From JANRJY01 sp033763735 (lineage in GTDB: Bacteria; Bacteroidota; Bacteroidia; Cytophagales; UBA9547), in contig JANRJY010000067.1 in the NCBI GenBank assembly GCA_033763735.1, forward strand, positions 1 through 64,000: DNA of 64,000 nt, read 5' to 3'. Positions 1 through 9,032 of the stretch are shown here, piece after piece. Both the position numbers and the translations under genes were made by a program. Position 1 is the stretch's first letter. Each line of letters opens with the position of its first letter. The notes beneath the pieces are model-generated. The model worked only from the letters and a program-made list of their open reading frames with translations. It made no database searches and was not told the origin of the DNA.

Positions 1-1959
1 TACATTGTAGGTTCCTTGTCCGATTGTAAATACATTAGACGAAGCAATTGGAGATCCAAAAATGCGTGTTTGTGCGGTACCACCATTGTGATATCTTTGT
101 ATGGTAACATTACCATTTACTGAACCCCCAGCGGAAGCAGAACTATTATTATCTATTAATGAGGCTGTTGATGAGGCATCAGACGCCAAGGTTAGGTTTC
201 CGTTAGTATTAAGTTTGTTAGCCCCACTTAAAGTTTGAATGGTAAGAAATCCCCTTATGGTTTGCATTCCTGATGACAAATTCACATTTCCTCCTGAAGG
301 TTTATTAATTGTAAGATTATTGAATGTTGTTTCACCGGAAATAGCTTGGTCAGATGAGCCGTTCAGGGTGACGGTGCCTGTGCCGGGAGTGAAGGTGCTG
401 CCTGAGTTTAAAAAATCTCCTCCTAAGTTAATATCAAAATTATTAGTATTTATTGTAGTTGAACCTGCGATGGACAAGTTGCCAATTATATTACTTGAAG
501 AAAGAAAGGTTTTCGTACCACTGCCAAAAAATGCTATATTTCCGTAATTAGTATTATAAATAGTTTGATTACCATTTCTTTGATAATATACAGTTCCATT
601 GCTATTAGAAGTTAAAGTACCTGAACCAGTAACGGAAGTTATATTTAAAAATAAATTATTACCTCCAATATTCAAAGTTCCTGAATTCAAACTTAATGTG
701 TTAAGCACATTAAGAGCAGATGTAAGATTTATTGACTGCCCTGGTCTATTAATAAATAAATTGTTAATGGTGTTATTTGAAACATCCATTTTTAGGTTGC
801 CAAAAGGTCCTGAACCTGTAATAGAAAGTGTAGTGTTACTTCCTCCAATCAAAGTGCCGGAACCTGAAATTTGCCCTCTTAATTCACAATAAGCCAATGA
901 GTTATTAAATAAACTTAAAGCACCTGAATTAATCGAAAGATTTCCCAACACTATAAGATTATCAGTAATAATGTTCTTATTCCCTGAACCGGATATTTCT
1001 AAATTTCCATAAGTAAAAGGTGTTATATCTTGATCCCCCACAGCTGAATAATTTACAGTACTTGTAGGATCAATTGTGCCAAAATTTGGAATTACTGTAT
1101 TGGCAATCGATAATGTAGAACTGTTTCCAACATCAATAGTACCACTATAGGAAAAGTTTGCCGGGATTGTAAAACCAGCTGTTGATACTACTACTTTTGA
1201 GTTTATTCCTGTAACTAACCAGTCTGCACCTATTGTAGGTGATGTTCCATTTACAATGATAAAACGTTGATTATCCGATGTAAAATCTGTAGGAGAAACA
1301 CCGCTTCCATCCGAATTCGTGCCCCAATTGGATAAATTTTCCAAGTTAGCATTACCAGTTGATTTGTTAAAATAATCAACTCCTGCTGGTAAAGGTGTGC
1401 CGGTTATAATAAAGTCATCAATTGAATATGTTCCTCCGTAAGTCGTATTACTAGCAAACCTAAACCTTAACCTTAAATCACTTACCCCATTTGTCTCTGA
1501 ATCTAAAGTTGCGGCACCAACTAATGCCCATGTAGAATTTGCGGATACTTGGGTAAAATTTTGACCGTCTCCATATGATCCACTTTGGGGAGTAGTCCAA
1601 CTTGCCCCTCCATCAATGGAGTATTCCAGAAATATAGTTCTCATATTAGTAGTTAATCTAGCCCCCCATTGTACTTGAATATTTGTATATCCAATTGTTG
1701 ATAAACTATTTGAATATGTAAGTGTTAAACTAGAAACTGAAGGAGAAGAATTTGATGCTACCACATTTCCAGAACCGGAAGCTCCTGTATAGCCAGAACT
1801 TGGATTTGAAGTTCCAGCTGTCCATCTAGCATTGTTGGAAGTCCAACCGCTAGGTAAAGAGCCACTTCCAAAACTTGTTGAATATAAAATTGATTGTGCT
1901 TTCAAATTACACATCAATCCAAGTGATAAAAACAAGACGGCATTAATAACTAATCTCAT
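1..1959 (-). CDS. Large secreted beta-repeat adhesin, 5' part (3' end outside window)
   Basis: The minus strand is open for 653 codons from an ATG at 1959 to the window edge. The first ~22 residues (MRLVINAVLFLSLGLMCNLKA, then Q) form a signal peptide. Residues ~25-200 look like an extracellular jelly-roll domain of the kind found after signal peptides in Bacteroidota surface proteins (starts LPSGWTSNNARW). From ~210 on, Gly/Asn/Ser-rich strands of the form NLSI..G.L..NN and GTVTLNGSSDQAISG recur about every 20-40 residues, giving a parallel beta-helix-like passenger. Such proteins normally end in a type IX secretion C-terminal signal, which cannot be seen here. Adhesion or cell-surface binding is inferred; there is no enzymatic motif. 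The plus-strand open frames inside it are shadows of this low-complexity coding. Confidence 0.85.
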   Translation of the reverse strand, partial: MRLVINAVLFLSLGLMCNLKAQSILYSTSFGSGSLPSGWTSNNARWTAGTSNPSSGYTGASGSGNVVASNSSPSVSSLTLTYSNSLSTIGYTNIQVQWGARLTTNMRTIFLEYSIDGGASWTTPQSGSYGDGQNFTQVSANSTWALVGAATLDSETNGVSDLRLRFRFASNTTYGGTYSIDDFIITGTPLPAGVDYFNKSTGNANLENLSNWGTNSDGSGVSPTDFTSDNQRFIIVNGTSPTIGADWLVTGINSKVVVSTAGFTIPANFSYSGTIDVGNSSTLSIANTVIPNFGTIDPTSTVNYSAVGDQDITPFTYGNLEISGSGNKNIITDNLIVLGNLSINSGALSLFNNSLAYCELRGQISGSGTLIGGSNTTLSITGSGPFGNLKMDVSNNTINNLFINRPGQSINLTSALNVLNTLSLNSGTLNIGGNNLFLNITSVTGSGTLTSNSNGTVYYQRNGNQTIYNTNYGNIAFFGSGTKTFLSSSNIIGNLSIAGSTTINTNNFDINLGGDFLNSGSTFTPGTGTVTLNGSSDQAISGETTFNNLTINKPSGGNVNLSSGMQTIRGFLTIQTLSGANKLNTNGNLTLASDASSTASLIDNNSSASAGGSVNGNVTIQRYHNGGTAQTRIFGSPIASSNVFTIGQGTYNV

Positions 1960-2355
1960 ATCATTTAATCCTTTTCCAACCCTAAAAGTAACCTCTTTTT
2001 ATTTAACAAACAAACTTCACTAATTTATGCATTAACTATTTATTAATATATATATGCCAAAATGGAATATTTACTTTTTAAAATATCTACACTAAAAACC
2101 CTTTAAAATCAACAAAATTTTTGTTTTCATTTTTGTTCATTGTTCCATTTCAATTACAAAAATTAAAAATGATTTTAAAATAGAACTATACAAATATGTG
2201 ATTTTCAATCTGTTAAACTTTTATTTACCTGTGTATATTACACTTTTACTAAATATTTATTTAAAAATATTTTTAATCAATTTTATTCTTTTTTACATTT
2301 GACCCAATTAAAATAATATTTTAGCTATTTCACTATTAATAAAAGTTTAAATGTT
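1960..2355. other. AT-rich intergenic stretch
   Basis: Very AT-rich sequence upstream of the minus-strand adhesin. No RNA gene, long hairpin or repeat was recognised. It must hold the adhesin promoter, but no clear TAnnTTTG element could be picked with confidence. Confidence 0.5.
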
Positions 2356-2505
2356 ATGGAAAAATTTCTTTTTCAAACAAACGAAATCATCGCAGATAAT
2401 TTTCAAATTTGCTTAGTTATAGTAATTCTGACTCTTTTGATACTTGTTGACAACAAATCATCCAAAAGTTTCTATACAAATATTAAAAAATTTATTTGGA
2501 AATAA
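2356..2505 (+). CDS. Possible 49-residue single-pass membrane micro-protein
   Basis: An ATG at 2356 opens a 49-codon frame ending TAA at 2503-2505. The product has a polar N-terminus (MEKFLFQTNEIIADNF), one hydrophobic stretch at about residues 18-31 (ICLVIVILTLLILV) and a lysine-rich tail (DNKSSKSFYTNIKKFIWK), the layout of a small inner-membrane protein with a positive cytosolic tail. It lies in a 550-bp gap and ends 7 bases before the 3' end of the convergent APS reductase gene. No family is recognised. It could be chance in AT-rich DNA. Confidence 0.35.
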   Translation: MEKFLFQTNEIIADNFQICLVIVILTLLILVDNKSSKSFYTNIKKFIWK

Positions 2506-2512
2506 TTTTTTT

Positions 2513-3178
2513 TTACTTGCTTACTAACTCGGTATTCAATCCACACTCGGTTTTGTTCAAACCATACCAACGAACTTCTCTTTCGCTCAAATCCATACTA
2601 AACTTGCGGGTACAAGGTTCACAACCAATACTCAGATAACCTTTGTCTTCAAGGGGATGACGTGGAATATTGTTTTCACTCAAATATCTTTGAATCTGCA
2701 TACTATTCCAATCCAACATTGGATGAAAACGCAATACACCATGTGGGGCTTTTTCTTCAATATTAAAGCTCTTACGTACCGCACTTTGATCCGCTCTTAC
2801 CCCATTAATCCATACATCATATTCTGCCATTATTGGCTCCAATGGCTCCACTTTATTGATATGGCAACAGTAATCAGGGTCAGAAGTAAAATAAAACCTG
2901 CCTTGTTCATCTTTCTGCATACTTTTGGGCGTGGTTGAAAATACATTTTTGACATTCAAATTGAATAATTCAGCAATTTGGTCGCGGTATTGAATCGTTT
3001 CAGGAAATAAGAAACCTGTATTGATAAAATATACCGGAATGGTATTATCAATTTTGCTCAAAATATGTAATAACACTACACTATGCGACTGAAAAGATGA
3101 AGTTGTAAATAACTTTAAACCTTGGTTTTTGTATGTTTCTATTTTTGACTTAATTTCTTCGTAATTCATGTATTTCAT
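2513..3178 (-). CDS. cysH: Assimilatory APS reductase (CysH family)
   Basis: Reduces adenylyl sulfate to sulfite in cytosolic sulfate assimilation. The 221-residue product has the PP-loop SSFQSHS (residues 27-33), a Cys-Cys pair at 104-105, CxxC at 186-189 and the C-terminal ECGL with Cys212. The CC...CxxC set binds the [4Fe-4S] cluster that marks APS reductases, as opposed to cluster-free PAPS reductases; Cys212 is the catalytic cysteine of the family. Length is normal. The start MKYMNYEEIK is taken at 3178, though Met4 is also possible. No sulfurylase (CysD/CysN) or sulfite reductase gene lies next to it, so the rest of the pathway is elsewhere. Confidence 0.9.
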   Translation of the reverse strand: MKYMNYEEIKSKIETYKNQGLKLFTTSSFQSHSVVLLHILSKIDNTIPVYFINTGFLFPETIQYRDQIAELFNLNVKNVFSTTPKSMQKDEQGRFYFTSDPDYCCHINKVEPLEPIMAEYDVWINGVRADQSAVRKSFNIEEKAPHGVLRFHPMLDWNSMQIQRYLSENNIPRHPLEDKGYLSIGCEPCTRKFSMDLSEREVRWYGLNKTECGLNTELVSK

Positions 3179-3246
3179 ATTTTAAACCTCACCTATTAAA
3201 CCTCACCAAGAGGTTCATGCTTCACTCTCGGTTTACAACCCCAGCC

Positions 3247-3273
3247 ACCCTCTCCGAGTAGAGGGGTGACTAT
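3247..3273. repeat. Short imperfect palindrome, copy 1
   Basis: A CCCTCTCCGAGTAGAGGGG hairpin followed by TGACTA lies between cysH and the dioxygenase. A second close copy is at 4305-4331, on the other side of the dioxygenase gene, in the same orientation. It is probably a dispersed intergenic repeat; the hairpin is not followed by a T-run, so it is a poor terminator. Confidence 0.5.
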
Positions 3274-3380
3274 TAAACAAATATTCTTATAAACTGAGTA
3301 GAAACATGAGTTTTATAGAAGTTGTGCTTAGAAAACAAAATTAGTCACTTATTTGGTTCAGTTGAAAATAAATATTCGAT

Positions 3381-4277
3381 TTAAACATTGAAATAATCAG
3401 GACTTAATTTTGGAAAAAACTGCCCTTCCATTGGTTTACCTTTTGGTATAATCGGAACACCTTTGAGCAGTTCTTTGGATTCATCAGACACAACTCCATC
3501 TTTAAAACAATTCAGTACAAATGCTCTTCTTTGTCGGTCAGTTTTGTTTTCATACGAACCATGTACCAAAAGCGGGTGATGAAAACTAGCAAATCCTGCT
3601 TTAAGTTCAATAGGAATTGGGTTAAATTGTTTGGTTTGTTCTTTGTTCAAAAATCTAAAAATTCCATTCATATCGCCTGTCAGATCAGGCATATCCAACA
3701 AATCCCAATTGTGGGAACCGGGAACATAATATAGACATCCATTAGAAATATCGGCATTATCTAATCCACACCAGCATGTCAAATGTTGCATGGGCCTGGT
3801 TCTGGTCCAATATGAATAATCCTGATGCCATGCAACCACACCACCATGATGAGCGGGCTTACAAAAAAGTTGGTCATGCCACAATCGAATGGGTCCTCCT
3901 AACAATTGAGATGCAGCCATAACATAATATGGATTCCACCATAAATCATGAAAACCGGGTGTAATTCGCCAATGTCCGAGTGCATGAAAAATAACTTTGC
4001 TCGGATCGGCACTTTGGTTGCTGTGAAATTCATGAAATAAGTTGTTTCCGGGATGATTTATATCAAAAAGTTCAGTCAATTCATTTTTGAGGATACTAAT
4101 TTGATCATCATTAAGAATTTTAATTCCGGATAAGTATCCATTGGTTTTATAAAATTCGATTTGCTCTCTTGATAATCGATATTTGTCCCATTCAAAGCTA
4201 TTGGTGGGTATTTCAAAAATTTCAGTTATAGGCTTGTGAATGAGTGATAAATCGGGAGTGATTGTGATTGTTTCCAT
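3381..4277 (-). CDS. Phytanoyl-CoA dioxygenase (PhyH) family Fe(II)/2-oxoglutarate oxygenase
   Basis: A 298-residue cytosolic protein with the PhyH double-stranded beta-helix. The iron ligands are visible as H151-x-D153 (AWHQDYSYW) and H239 (LLVHGSYENK), and the Arg cluster after it (DRQRR, 248-251) is placed to bind 2-oxoglutarate. It is expected to hydroxylate a small organic molecule; the substrate cannot be read from the sequence. It is divergent from the AraC regulator at 4472 across a 194-bp gap, which suggests that the regulator controls it, possibly in response to its substrate. PhyH proteins of this kind are common next to sugar or osmolyte genes, but no such genes are adjacent. Confidence 0.85.
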   Translation of the reverse strand: METITITPDLSLIHKPITEIFEIPTNSFEWDKYRLSREQIEFYKTNGYLSGIKILNDDQISILKNELTELFDINHPGNNLFHEFHSNQSADPSKVIFHALGHWRITPGFHDLWWNPYYVMAASQLLGGPIRLWHDQLFCKPAHHGGVVAWHQDYSYWTRTRPMQHLTCWCGLDNADISNGCLYYVPGSHNWDLLDMPDLTGDMNGIFRFLNKEQTKQFNPIPIELKAGFASFHHPLLVHGSYENKTDRQRRAFVLNCFKDGVVSDESKELLKGVPIIPKGKPMEGQFFPKLSPDYFNV

Positions 4278-4304
4278 AAGTTTGTTTTTTTTACCTCACC
4301 CCCT

Positions 4305-4331
4305 GCCCCTCTCCGAGGAGAGAGGTGACTA
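4305..4331. repeat. Short imperfect palindrome, copy 2
   Basis: GCCCCTCTCCGAGGAGAGAGG followed by TGACTA is the second copy of the element at 3247-3273. It lies just upstream of the PhyH-type gene, so the two copies bracket that gene. Confidence 0.5.
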
Positions 4332-4432
4332 AGTAGCAAGAAAATTAAAATCTAATTGAGTGTTTTTTTTTACACAAATTTCATAATAAGATTCATAAAT
4401 AATTCAAACTAAATTAGCAACTATTAACACCG

Positions 4433-4472
4433 TATTGATATTTCGTATATATTTAAATAATATTTATCAATA
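4433..4472. promoter_or_regulatory. Inverted repeat at the AraC gene start
   Basis: TATTGATA (4433-4440) and TATCAATA (4465-4472) form perfect 8-bp arms around 24 bases. The right arm runs into the start codon of the AraC-family gene. Its position fits an autoregulatory site, but AT-rich arms of this length can arise by chance. Confidence 0.35.
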
Positions 4473-5299
4473 TGAAACCAATACTTGAGAAGTTATCAAT
4501 CAATGATTCGAATCCGGTATATGCACAAAAATTTGAACTTCAGCGTTATGATGCACCATGGCATTATCATCCTGAATACGAACTTACTTTTATAAAAAGC
4601 AGTTCAGGGATACGTTTTGTGGGGGATCATGCAGAGGAATTTGAAGAAGGAGATTTGGTGCTTTTAGGATCGAATTTGCCTCATTATTGGAAAAATCATG
4701 AAAATTGTAGTTTTGCTGAATCTATTGTTATTCAATTTACAGACGCTTGGATTCAAAGTTTTCCATTTGCCAGTAAAATAGTTGACCTGTTAGAAAAAAG
4801 TAAGCTTGGCTTGAAATTTGGTCTCGATTATGATACCGCATATGACAAAATGTTGCAAATTGTAGCATCGAACTCATTAGAAAGATGCATTCAATTAATC
4901 ATGTTTTTGCAATATTTATATACTGAAGTTAAAATTCATACATTGGCTAGTAAAGGTTTTCAACAATCTATTATTCAAACCAAAGATAAAAATTGGGATA
5001 AAGTATTCACGTTTATTAAACAGGAGTTCAAAAACCCTATTTCTTTAAATGAAGTATCTGCGATAGTACCCATGAGTAAAGAAGCATTTTGTAGGAAATT
5101 CAAAATAATTACACGCACAACCTTCTCTAATTATGTAAATGAATATAGAATTGGATATGCTTCAAAACTAATAAAAGAAACTAATTTAAGTATAAGCCAA
5201 ATATCTTTGGAAAGCGGATTCAACCAATTGTCATATTTCGATAAAATATTTTTACAGAAAAAAGGCATTCATCCTTCACAGTATCGAAAATTAAATTAA
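4472..5299 (+). CDS. AraC-family transcriptional regulator with N-terminal cupin
   Basis: A 275-residue regulator. The N-terminal ~130 residues form a cupin sensor with the signature HYHPEYEL (31-38), and the C-terminal ~100 residues carry the two helix-turn-helix motifs of AraC/XylS proteins (ISLNEVSAIVPMSKEAFCRKF; second helix pair around ISQISLESGFNQLSYFDKIF). AraC proteins of this layout bind a small molecule, often a sugar, through the cupin and activate a neighbouring gene. The divergent PhyH-type dioxygenase is the obvious target. The start ATG follows an inverted repeat. The ligand is unknown. Confidence 0.88.
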   Translation: MKPILEKLSINDSNPVYAQKFELQRYDAPWHYHPEYELTFIKSSSGIRFVGDHAEEFEEGDLVLLGSNLPHYWKNHENCSFAESIVIQFTDAWIQSFPFASKIVDLLEKSKLGLKFGLDYDTAYDKMLQIVASNSLERCIQLIMFLQYLYTEVKIHTLASKGFQQSIIQTKDKNWDKVFTFIKQEFKNPISLNEVSAIVPMSKEAFCRKFKIITRTTFSNYVNEYRIGYASKLIKETNLSISQISLESGFNQLSYFDKIFLQKKGIHPSQYRKLN

Positions 5300-5388
5300 T
5301 TTGACCTCGAAAGTAATCTGCAATTGTGTCATTGAACTTTTTGAGGCAAGATTGTTGTATTAGACTAAAAAATAAAACCAAAATAAAT

Positions 5389-6066
5389 ATGAATATAGGC
5401 GAAGAATTTAAAAAATATGCCGTAAAAGGATATGGAATAAGTAGCACTACTGTTGATAAAGTGATTGATTACAGTATATATAACCTTACACCCAACATCA
5501 TTGAAGAACGTAAAATGAATGCTGTGTCGATGGATGTGTTTTCACGATTGATGATGGACCGAATTATATTTCTGGGAACCGCAATTGATGATTATGTTGC
5601 CAATGTGGTGCAAGCACAATTGTTGTTTTTACAATCGACTGATGCTAAGCGTGATATTACAATCTATATTAACAGTCCAGGAGGTTCTGTATACGCAGGA
5701 TTAGGAATTTATGATACCATGCATTTCGTTACTCCGGATGTTACCACTATATGTACAGGATTGGCAGCTTCGATGGGAGCAGTATTGCTAGCATCTGGTA
5801 CTGACGGTAAACGATCGGCATTAAAGCACTCTAGAATAATGATTCACCAACCACTTAGTGGCGCTCAAGGACAATTAACTGATATGGAAATTGCGTTGCG
5901 CGAAACTCAAAAAGTGAGAGACGAATTGTACAACATCCTTGCAAAGCACACCAAAAAAAGCTTTGAACAAATCCATAAAGATTGTGACCGCGACAATTGG
6001 ATGTCGTCAACAGAAGCCAAAGATTATGGTTTGATTGATGAAGTTTTGTTTAGAGAAGGAAAATAA
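5389..6066 (+). CDS. clpP: ATP-dependent Clp protease proteolytic subunit
   Basis: The cytosolic serine peptidase that forms the ClpXP/ClpAP chamber. The 225-residue product carries the catalytic triad Ser128 (GLAASMGA), His153 (MIHQP) and Asp202 (DRDNW), and the family motifs INSPGGS and EAKDYGLID. The frame is open 21 codons further upstream, but that extension (MSLNFLRQDCC...) does not resemble a Clp propeptide, and the ATG at 5389 fits family length. No clpX or tig follows. The next gene is unrelated and a strong terminator closes this unit, so clpP seems to be transcribed alone. Confidence 0.95.
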   Translation: MNIGEEFKKYAVKGYGISSTTVDKVIDYSIYNLTPNIIEERKMNAVSMDVFSRLMMDRIIFLGTAIDDYVANVVQAQLLFLQSTDAKRDITIYINSPGGSVYAGLGIYDTMHFVTPDVTTICTGLAASMGAVLLASGTDGKRSALKHSRIMIHQPLSGAQGQLTDMEIALRETQKVRDELYNILAKHTKKSFEQIHKDCDRDNWMSSTEAKDYGLIDEVLFREGK

Positions 6067-6070
6067 TCTT

Positions 6071-6105
6071 AAAAAAAGCCTCTGAAATATCAGGGGCTTT
6101 TTTTT
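6071..6105 (+). terminator. Rho-independent terminator of clpP
   Basis: AGCCTCTG (6077-6084), loop AAATAT, and CAGGGGCT (6091-6098) form an 8-bp stem with one G-T pair, followed directly by seven T residues (6099-6105) and preceded by an A-run. It lies 5 bases after the clpP stop codon. Confidence 0.9.
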
Positions 6106-6244
6106 ATACATTCAATAATTCAAAAGATTTAAAAAGGAAAAAGTATATTATTAAATTGTTAAATCAATTTTTTACTGCAACAAATCAAGTAGTTTTTCGA
6201 TACACTTGGCATCTATTTTTAATTACACATAAAATAAGTTATCG

Positions 6245-7561
6245 ATGAAACTTTTAAGAAAATTTAAGTTGTTTTTCAAAAAATGGTCATGGCTGCTTTT
6301 GATAGTCGTTTCATTAGCATTTAGCATATATATGTATCTCAACGATAGTTCTAAATTATCTTATAAACTAAAAATAAGTGCGGGCAGTTTTAGAGGTAGG
6401 CGGCATGAAATAGCCAAAGTACTCGAATTTGAATCCTCAAAAAGAAAGATATACTTCGAATTTGTGGAGAGTAAAGGTTCTGTGGAGGCATTGGAAATGG
6501 TTGCTAAAGGAGAAATAGATTTGGCATTCATTCAAGGCGGACTGTCACAAATGGAAAATGTAACTCAGCTTGCTGTAATTCATCATGAACCCCTTCATTT
6601 GTTGGTGAAAAAACAATTTGCCAAAACCGGAATAGAATCGTTGATTGGTAAAAAAATAAATTTGAGTACAAAGGGAAGTGGTACGCATATGCTTTCGAAA
6701 AATGTGCTCGAGTTTATTGGTATAGAGCCTAACGAATACATAGAAATAAACATGTCATATGGTGATATTGATAAAATTGAAACAGGCACTCCATTGGATT
6801 CCTTACCAGATGCTTTTTTTATTGTTTCTTCTTTGCCATCCAAGCAAGTTTATCGCTTATTGAATGATTTTGAATATGAACTAATCGAAATCCCTTTTGG
6901 GCATGCTTATTCCATGCAATATTTAGGGATTCAAGAACTTATGATTCCCGAATATACTTATGGTGTGGTTCCTCCAAATCCAATTCGACCTATTAAAACC
7001 ATTGGCTCACAGTTATTACTAGTCGCAAATAAAAATGTAAAGGAAGAAGCCGTTAAGAAAATATTAGAATCAATATATGAGGATGATTTTTTCCGCCAAA
7101 CCAATATAAAGTATTCTGAATTGAAGCAATATGCTGAAATTGAAGAATTTGAACTTCATCCTGGCGTAGTTGAATATAAAAACAGGCTAAATCCAGCCAT
7201 TACTAGTGAAACTATTGAGAGTTTGGAAAATTTTAGAAGTTTTGTGTTTTCATTAGCAGTTGCAATATTTTTCCTTTGGAGATGGTATGAGTCGCGTAAA
7301 GGAATTGGGCTAAATAATTATTTAATCCGAATCAACATTATTCAACGTAGATTGGTTGATTATCAAGGATCTGAAACAGTGTCGATTGCAGAATTGGAAA
7401 AACTAAATAAAGAGCTCAATACCGTTAAAAGTGATGCTATCGACCATATAACCAGCGGAAAAATAAAGAATACGGAGTTACTAAACAGTTTGCTCACTGA
7501 TGTAAATAATATTAAATCAGATATATTTGCGCTTATTCAAAAAAGGCAAATAAAAACTTGA
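6245..7561 (+). CDS. Membrane-anchored TAXI-family (TRAP-associated) solute-binding protein
   Basis: A 438-residue protein with three parts. Residues ~13-32 are a membrane anchor (WSWLLLIVVSLAFSIYMYL), ~40-310 a periplasmic binding-protein fold of the TAXI/NMT1 type (LKISAGSFRGRRHEIAKVLE, then GEIDLAFIQGG and LSTKGSGTHMLSKNVLEF), and ~325-345 a second membrane helix followed by a coiled-coil tail (LEKLNKELNTVKSD). Normal TAXI proteins lack the second helix and tail and work with a TRAP permease. None is present here, so this looks like a sensor or an adaptor rather than a transport component. Its stop TGA overlaps the gatB ATG by one base, which implies translational coupling. Confidence 0.75.
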   Translation: MKLLRKFKLFFKKWSWLLLIVVSLAFSIYMYLNDSSKLSYKLKISAGSFRGRRHEIAKVLEFESSKRKIYFEFVESKGSVEALEMVAKGEIDLAFIQGGLSQMENVTQLAVIHHEPLHLLVKKQFAKTGIESLIGKKINLSTKGSGTHMLSKNVLEFIGIEPNEYIEINMSYGDIDKIETGTPLDSLPDAFFIVSSLPSKQVYRLLNDFEYELIEIPFGHAYSMQYLGIQELMIPEYTYGVVPPNPIRPIKTIGSQLLLVANKNVKEEAVKKILESIYEDDFFRQTNIKYSELKQYAEIEEFELHPGVVEYKNRLNPAITSETIESLENFRSFVFSLAVAIFFLWRWYESRKGIGLNNYLIRINIIQRRLVDYQGSETVSIAELEKLNKELNTVKSDAIDHITSGKIKNTELLNSLLTDVNNIKSDIFALIQKRQIKT

Positions 7562-9015
7562 TGGATTATACTGAAAAATACGAAGTTGTTATAGGGCTTG
7601 AGGCACACTCTCAGCTAATTACTCAAAGCAAAATATTTAATTCAAATTCAACTGAATTTGGCAATTTGCCCAATACTAATGTGGATGTACACACACTTGC
7701 ACACCCTGGAACGCTTCCTCGATTGAACAAAAGAGTGGTAGAGTTTGCAATGAAAATGGGGATTGCTTGCAAAAGTGAAATTTCTCGTTTTCAGTACTTT
7801 GACCGTAAAAATTATTTTTACCCCGATCTTCCGAAAGGATATCAAACCACCCAGGACAAAACACCTATATGCAGAGGTGGTAGTGTGCCAATTAAATTAA
7901 AAAATGGTACTGTGAAAAATATTGGACTCACAAAAATCCATATGGAAGAGGATGCCGGAAAGTCGCATCACTTGGATGGTGAAACAGATTCGTTGGTTGA
8001 CTTGAATCGTGCAGGTGTTCCTTTAATTGAAATAGTAACCGAACCTGAAATTAGAAATGCTGACGAAGCTACGGCCTTTATGCAGGAAATCAGGAGATTA
8101 GTTCGATATTTGGAAATTAGTGACGGAAATATGGATGAGGGTTCACTACGTTGCGATGTAAACATTTCACTTCGTCCCAAGGGGGCAACCTATTTTGGAA
8201 AAAAAGTAGAAGTAAAAAACCTGAACTCCTTTGGCTTTGTGCGTAAAGCCATTGAATATGAAATAGATAGACAAGGTGCTATGTTAGAGGCGGGTATTGA
8301 AGTGCCTTCTGAAACGCGTACCTTTGATACCAGTGATTTCAAAACTTATAGCTTACGTACCAAAGAAGATTTGAACGACTATAGATATTTTCCGGAGCCG
8401 GATTTACAGCCCTTTACTGTGTCAGATGTTTGGCTAAATGAAGTAAAAAGTGAAATGCCACCTTTACCTCAGGAACTATATGATAAGTTTACCAAAAACT
8501 ATCAACTACCTGACTATGACGTGAATGTGTTAATTGAAAGTAAAGATATAGCCTTGTATTTTGATCGCCTTTGTGCACAAACCAAATACTACAAAACGGC
8601 TTCCAATTGGATGATGGGGCCTATAAAGTCTTATTTGAACGAGCTTACTTTGCATATAAATAATTTTCCGGTAAGTCCTGAACGAATTGCAGAGGTGATT
8701 GACTTAGTTGAATCCGGTAAAGTAAGTAACTCGATGGCTACACAAAAGTTGTTCCCGGAGCTTACCAAATCACCTGAAAAATCAGCCATGTCTTTGGCAG
8801 AGTCATTGAACTTGTTGCAAAATAGCAGTGATGATTTTATTGTGCCACTCATAGAGCAAGTTCTTGCATCATTTCCTGATAAAGTTAAAGAATACAAAGC
8901 CGGTAAAGTAGGTTTGATTGGCTTATTTGTTGGTGAAGTTATGAAAAAAGCTCAAGGCAAAGCGGATCCTAAAAAGACCAATCAAATGGTAAAGGAGATA
9001 TTGGATAGGGTATAA
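7561..9015 (+). CDS. gatB: Aspartyl/glutamyl-tRNA(Asn/Gln) amidotransferase subunit B
   Basis: The GatCAB subunit that binds mischarged Glu-tRNA(Gln)/Asp-tRNA(Asn) and activates the acyl group for amidation in the cytosol. The 484-residue product has the family hallmarks EVVIGLEAHSQL, the KNYFYPDLPKGYQTTQ signature around residue 86, EVKNLNSFGFVRKAIEYE, and a C-terminal YqeY-like tail domain ending MVKEILDRV. The ATG at 7561 is preferred over the TTG one codon earlier; it overlaps the stop of the TAXI-type gene as TGATG. GatA and GatC are not in the window, and scattered gat genes are usual in Bacteroidota. Confidence 0.95.
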   Translation: MDYTEKYEVVIGLEAHSQLITQSKIFNSNSTEFGNLPNTNVDVHTLAHPGTLPRLNKRVVEFAMKMGIACKSEISRFQYFDRKNYFYPDLPKGYQTTQDKTPICRGGSVPIKLKNGTVKNIGLTKIHMEEDAGKSHHLDGETDSLVDLNRAGVPLIEIVTEPEIRNADEATAFMQEIRRLVRYLEISDGNMDEGSLRCDVNISLRPKGATYFGKKVEVKNLNSFGFVRKAIEYEIDRQGAMLEAGIEVPSETRTFDTSDFKTYSLRTKEDLNDYRYFPEPDLQPFTVSDVWLNEVKSEMPPLPQELYDKFTKNYQLPDYDVNVLIESKDIALYFDRLCAQTKYYKTASNWMMGPIKSYLNELTLHINNFPVSPERIAEVIDLVESGKVSNSMATQKLFPELTKSPEKSAMSLAESLNLLQNSSDDFIVPLIEQVLASFPDKVKEYKAGKVGLIGLFVGEVMKKAQGKADPKKTNQMVKEILDRV

Positions 9016-9032
9016 GTGATTTTAAGTAATAC

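Noticed and set aside
239..892. Plus-strand open frames at 239-547 and 599-892
   Set aside because: They lie opposite the minus-strand adhesin, whose repeats have a clear signal peptide and beta-repeat pattern; the plus-strand products are low-complexity Pro/Val/Leu sequences without any family pattern.
5326..5388. Extended clpP start
   Set aside because: The additional 21 residues are unlike Clp propeptides, and the ATG at 5389 gives normal family length.
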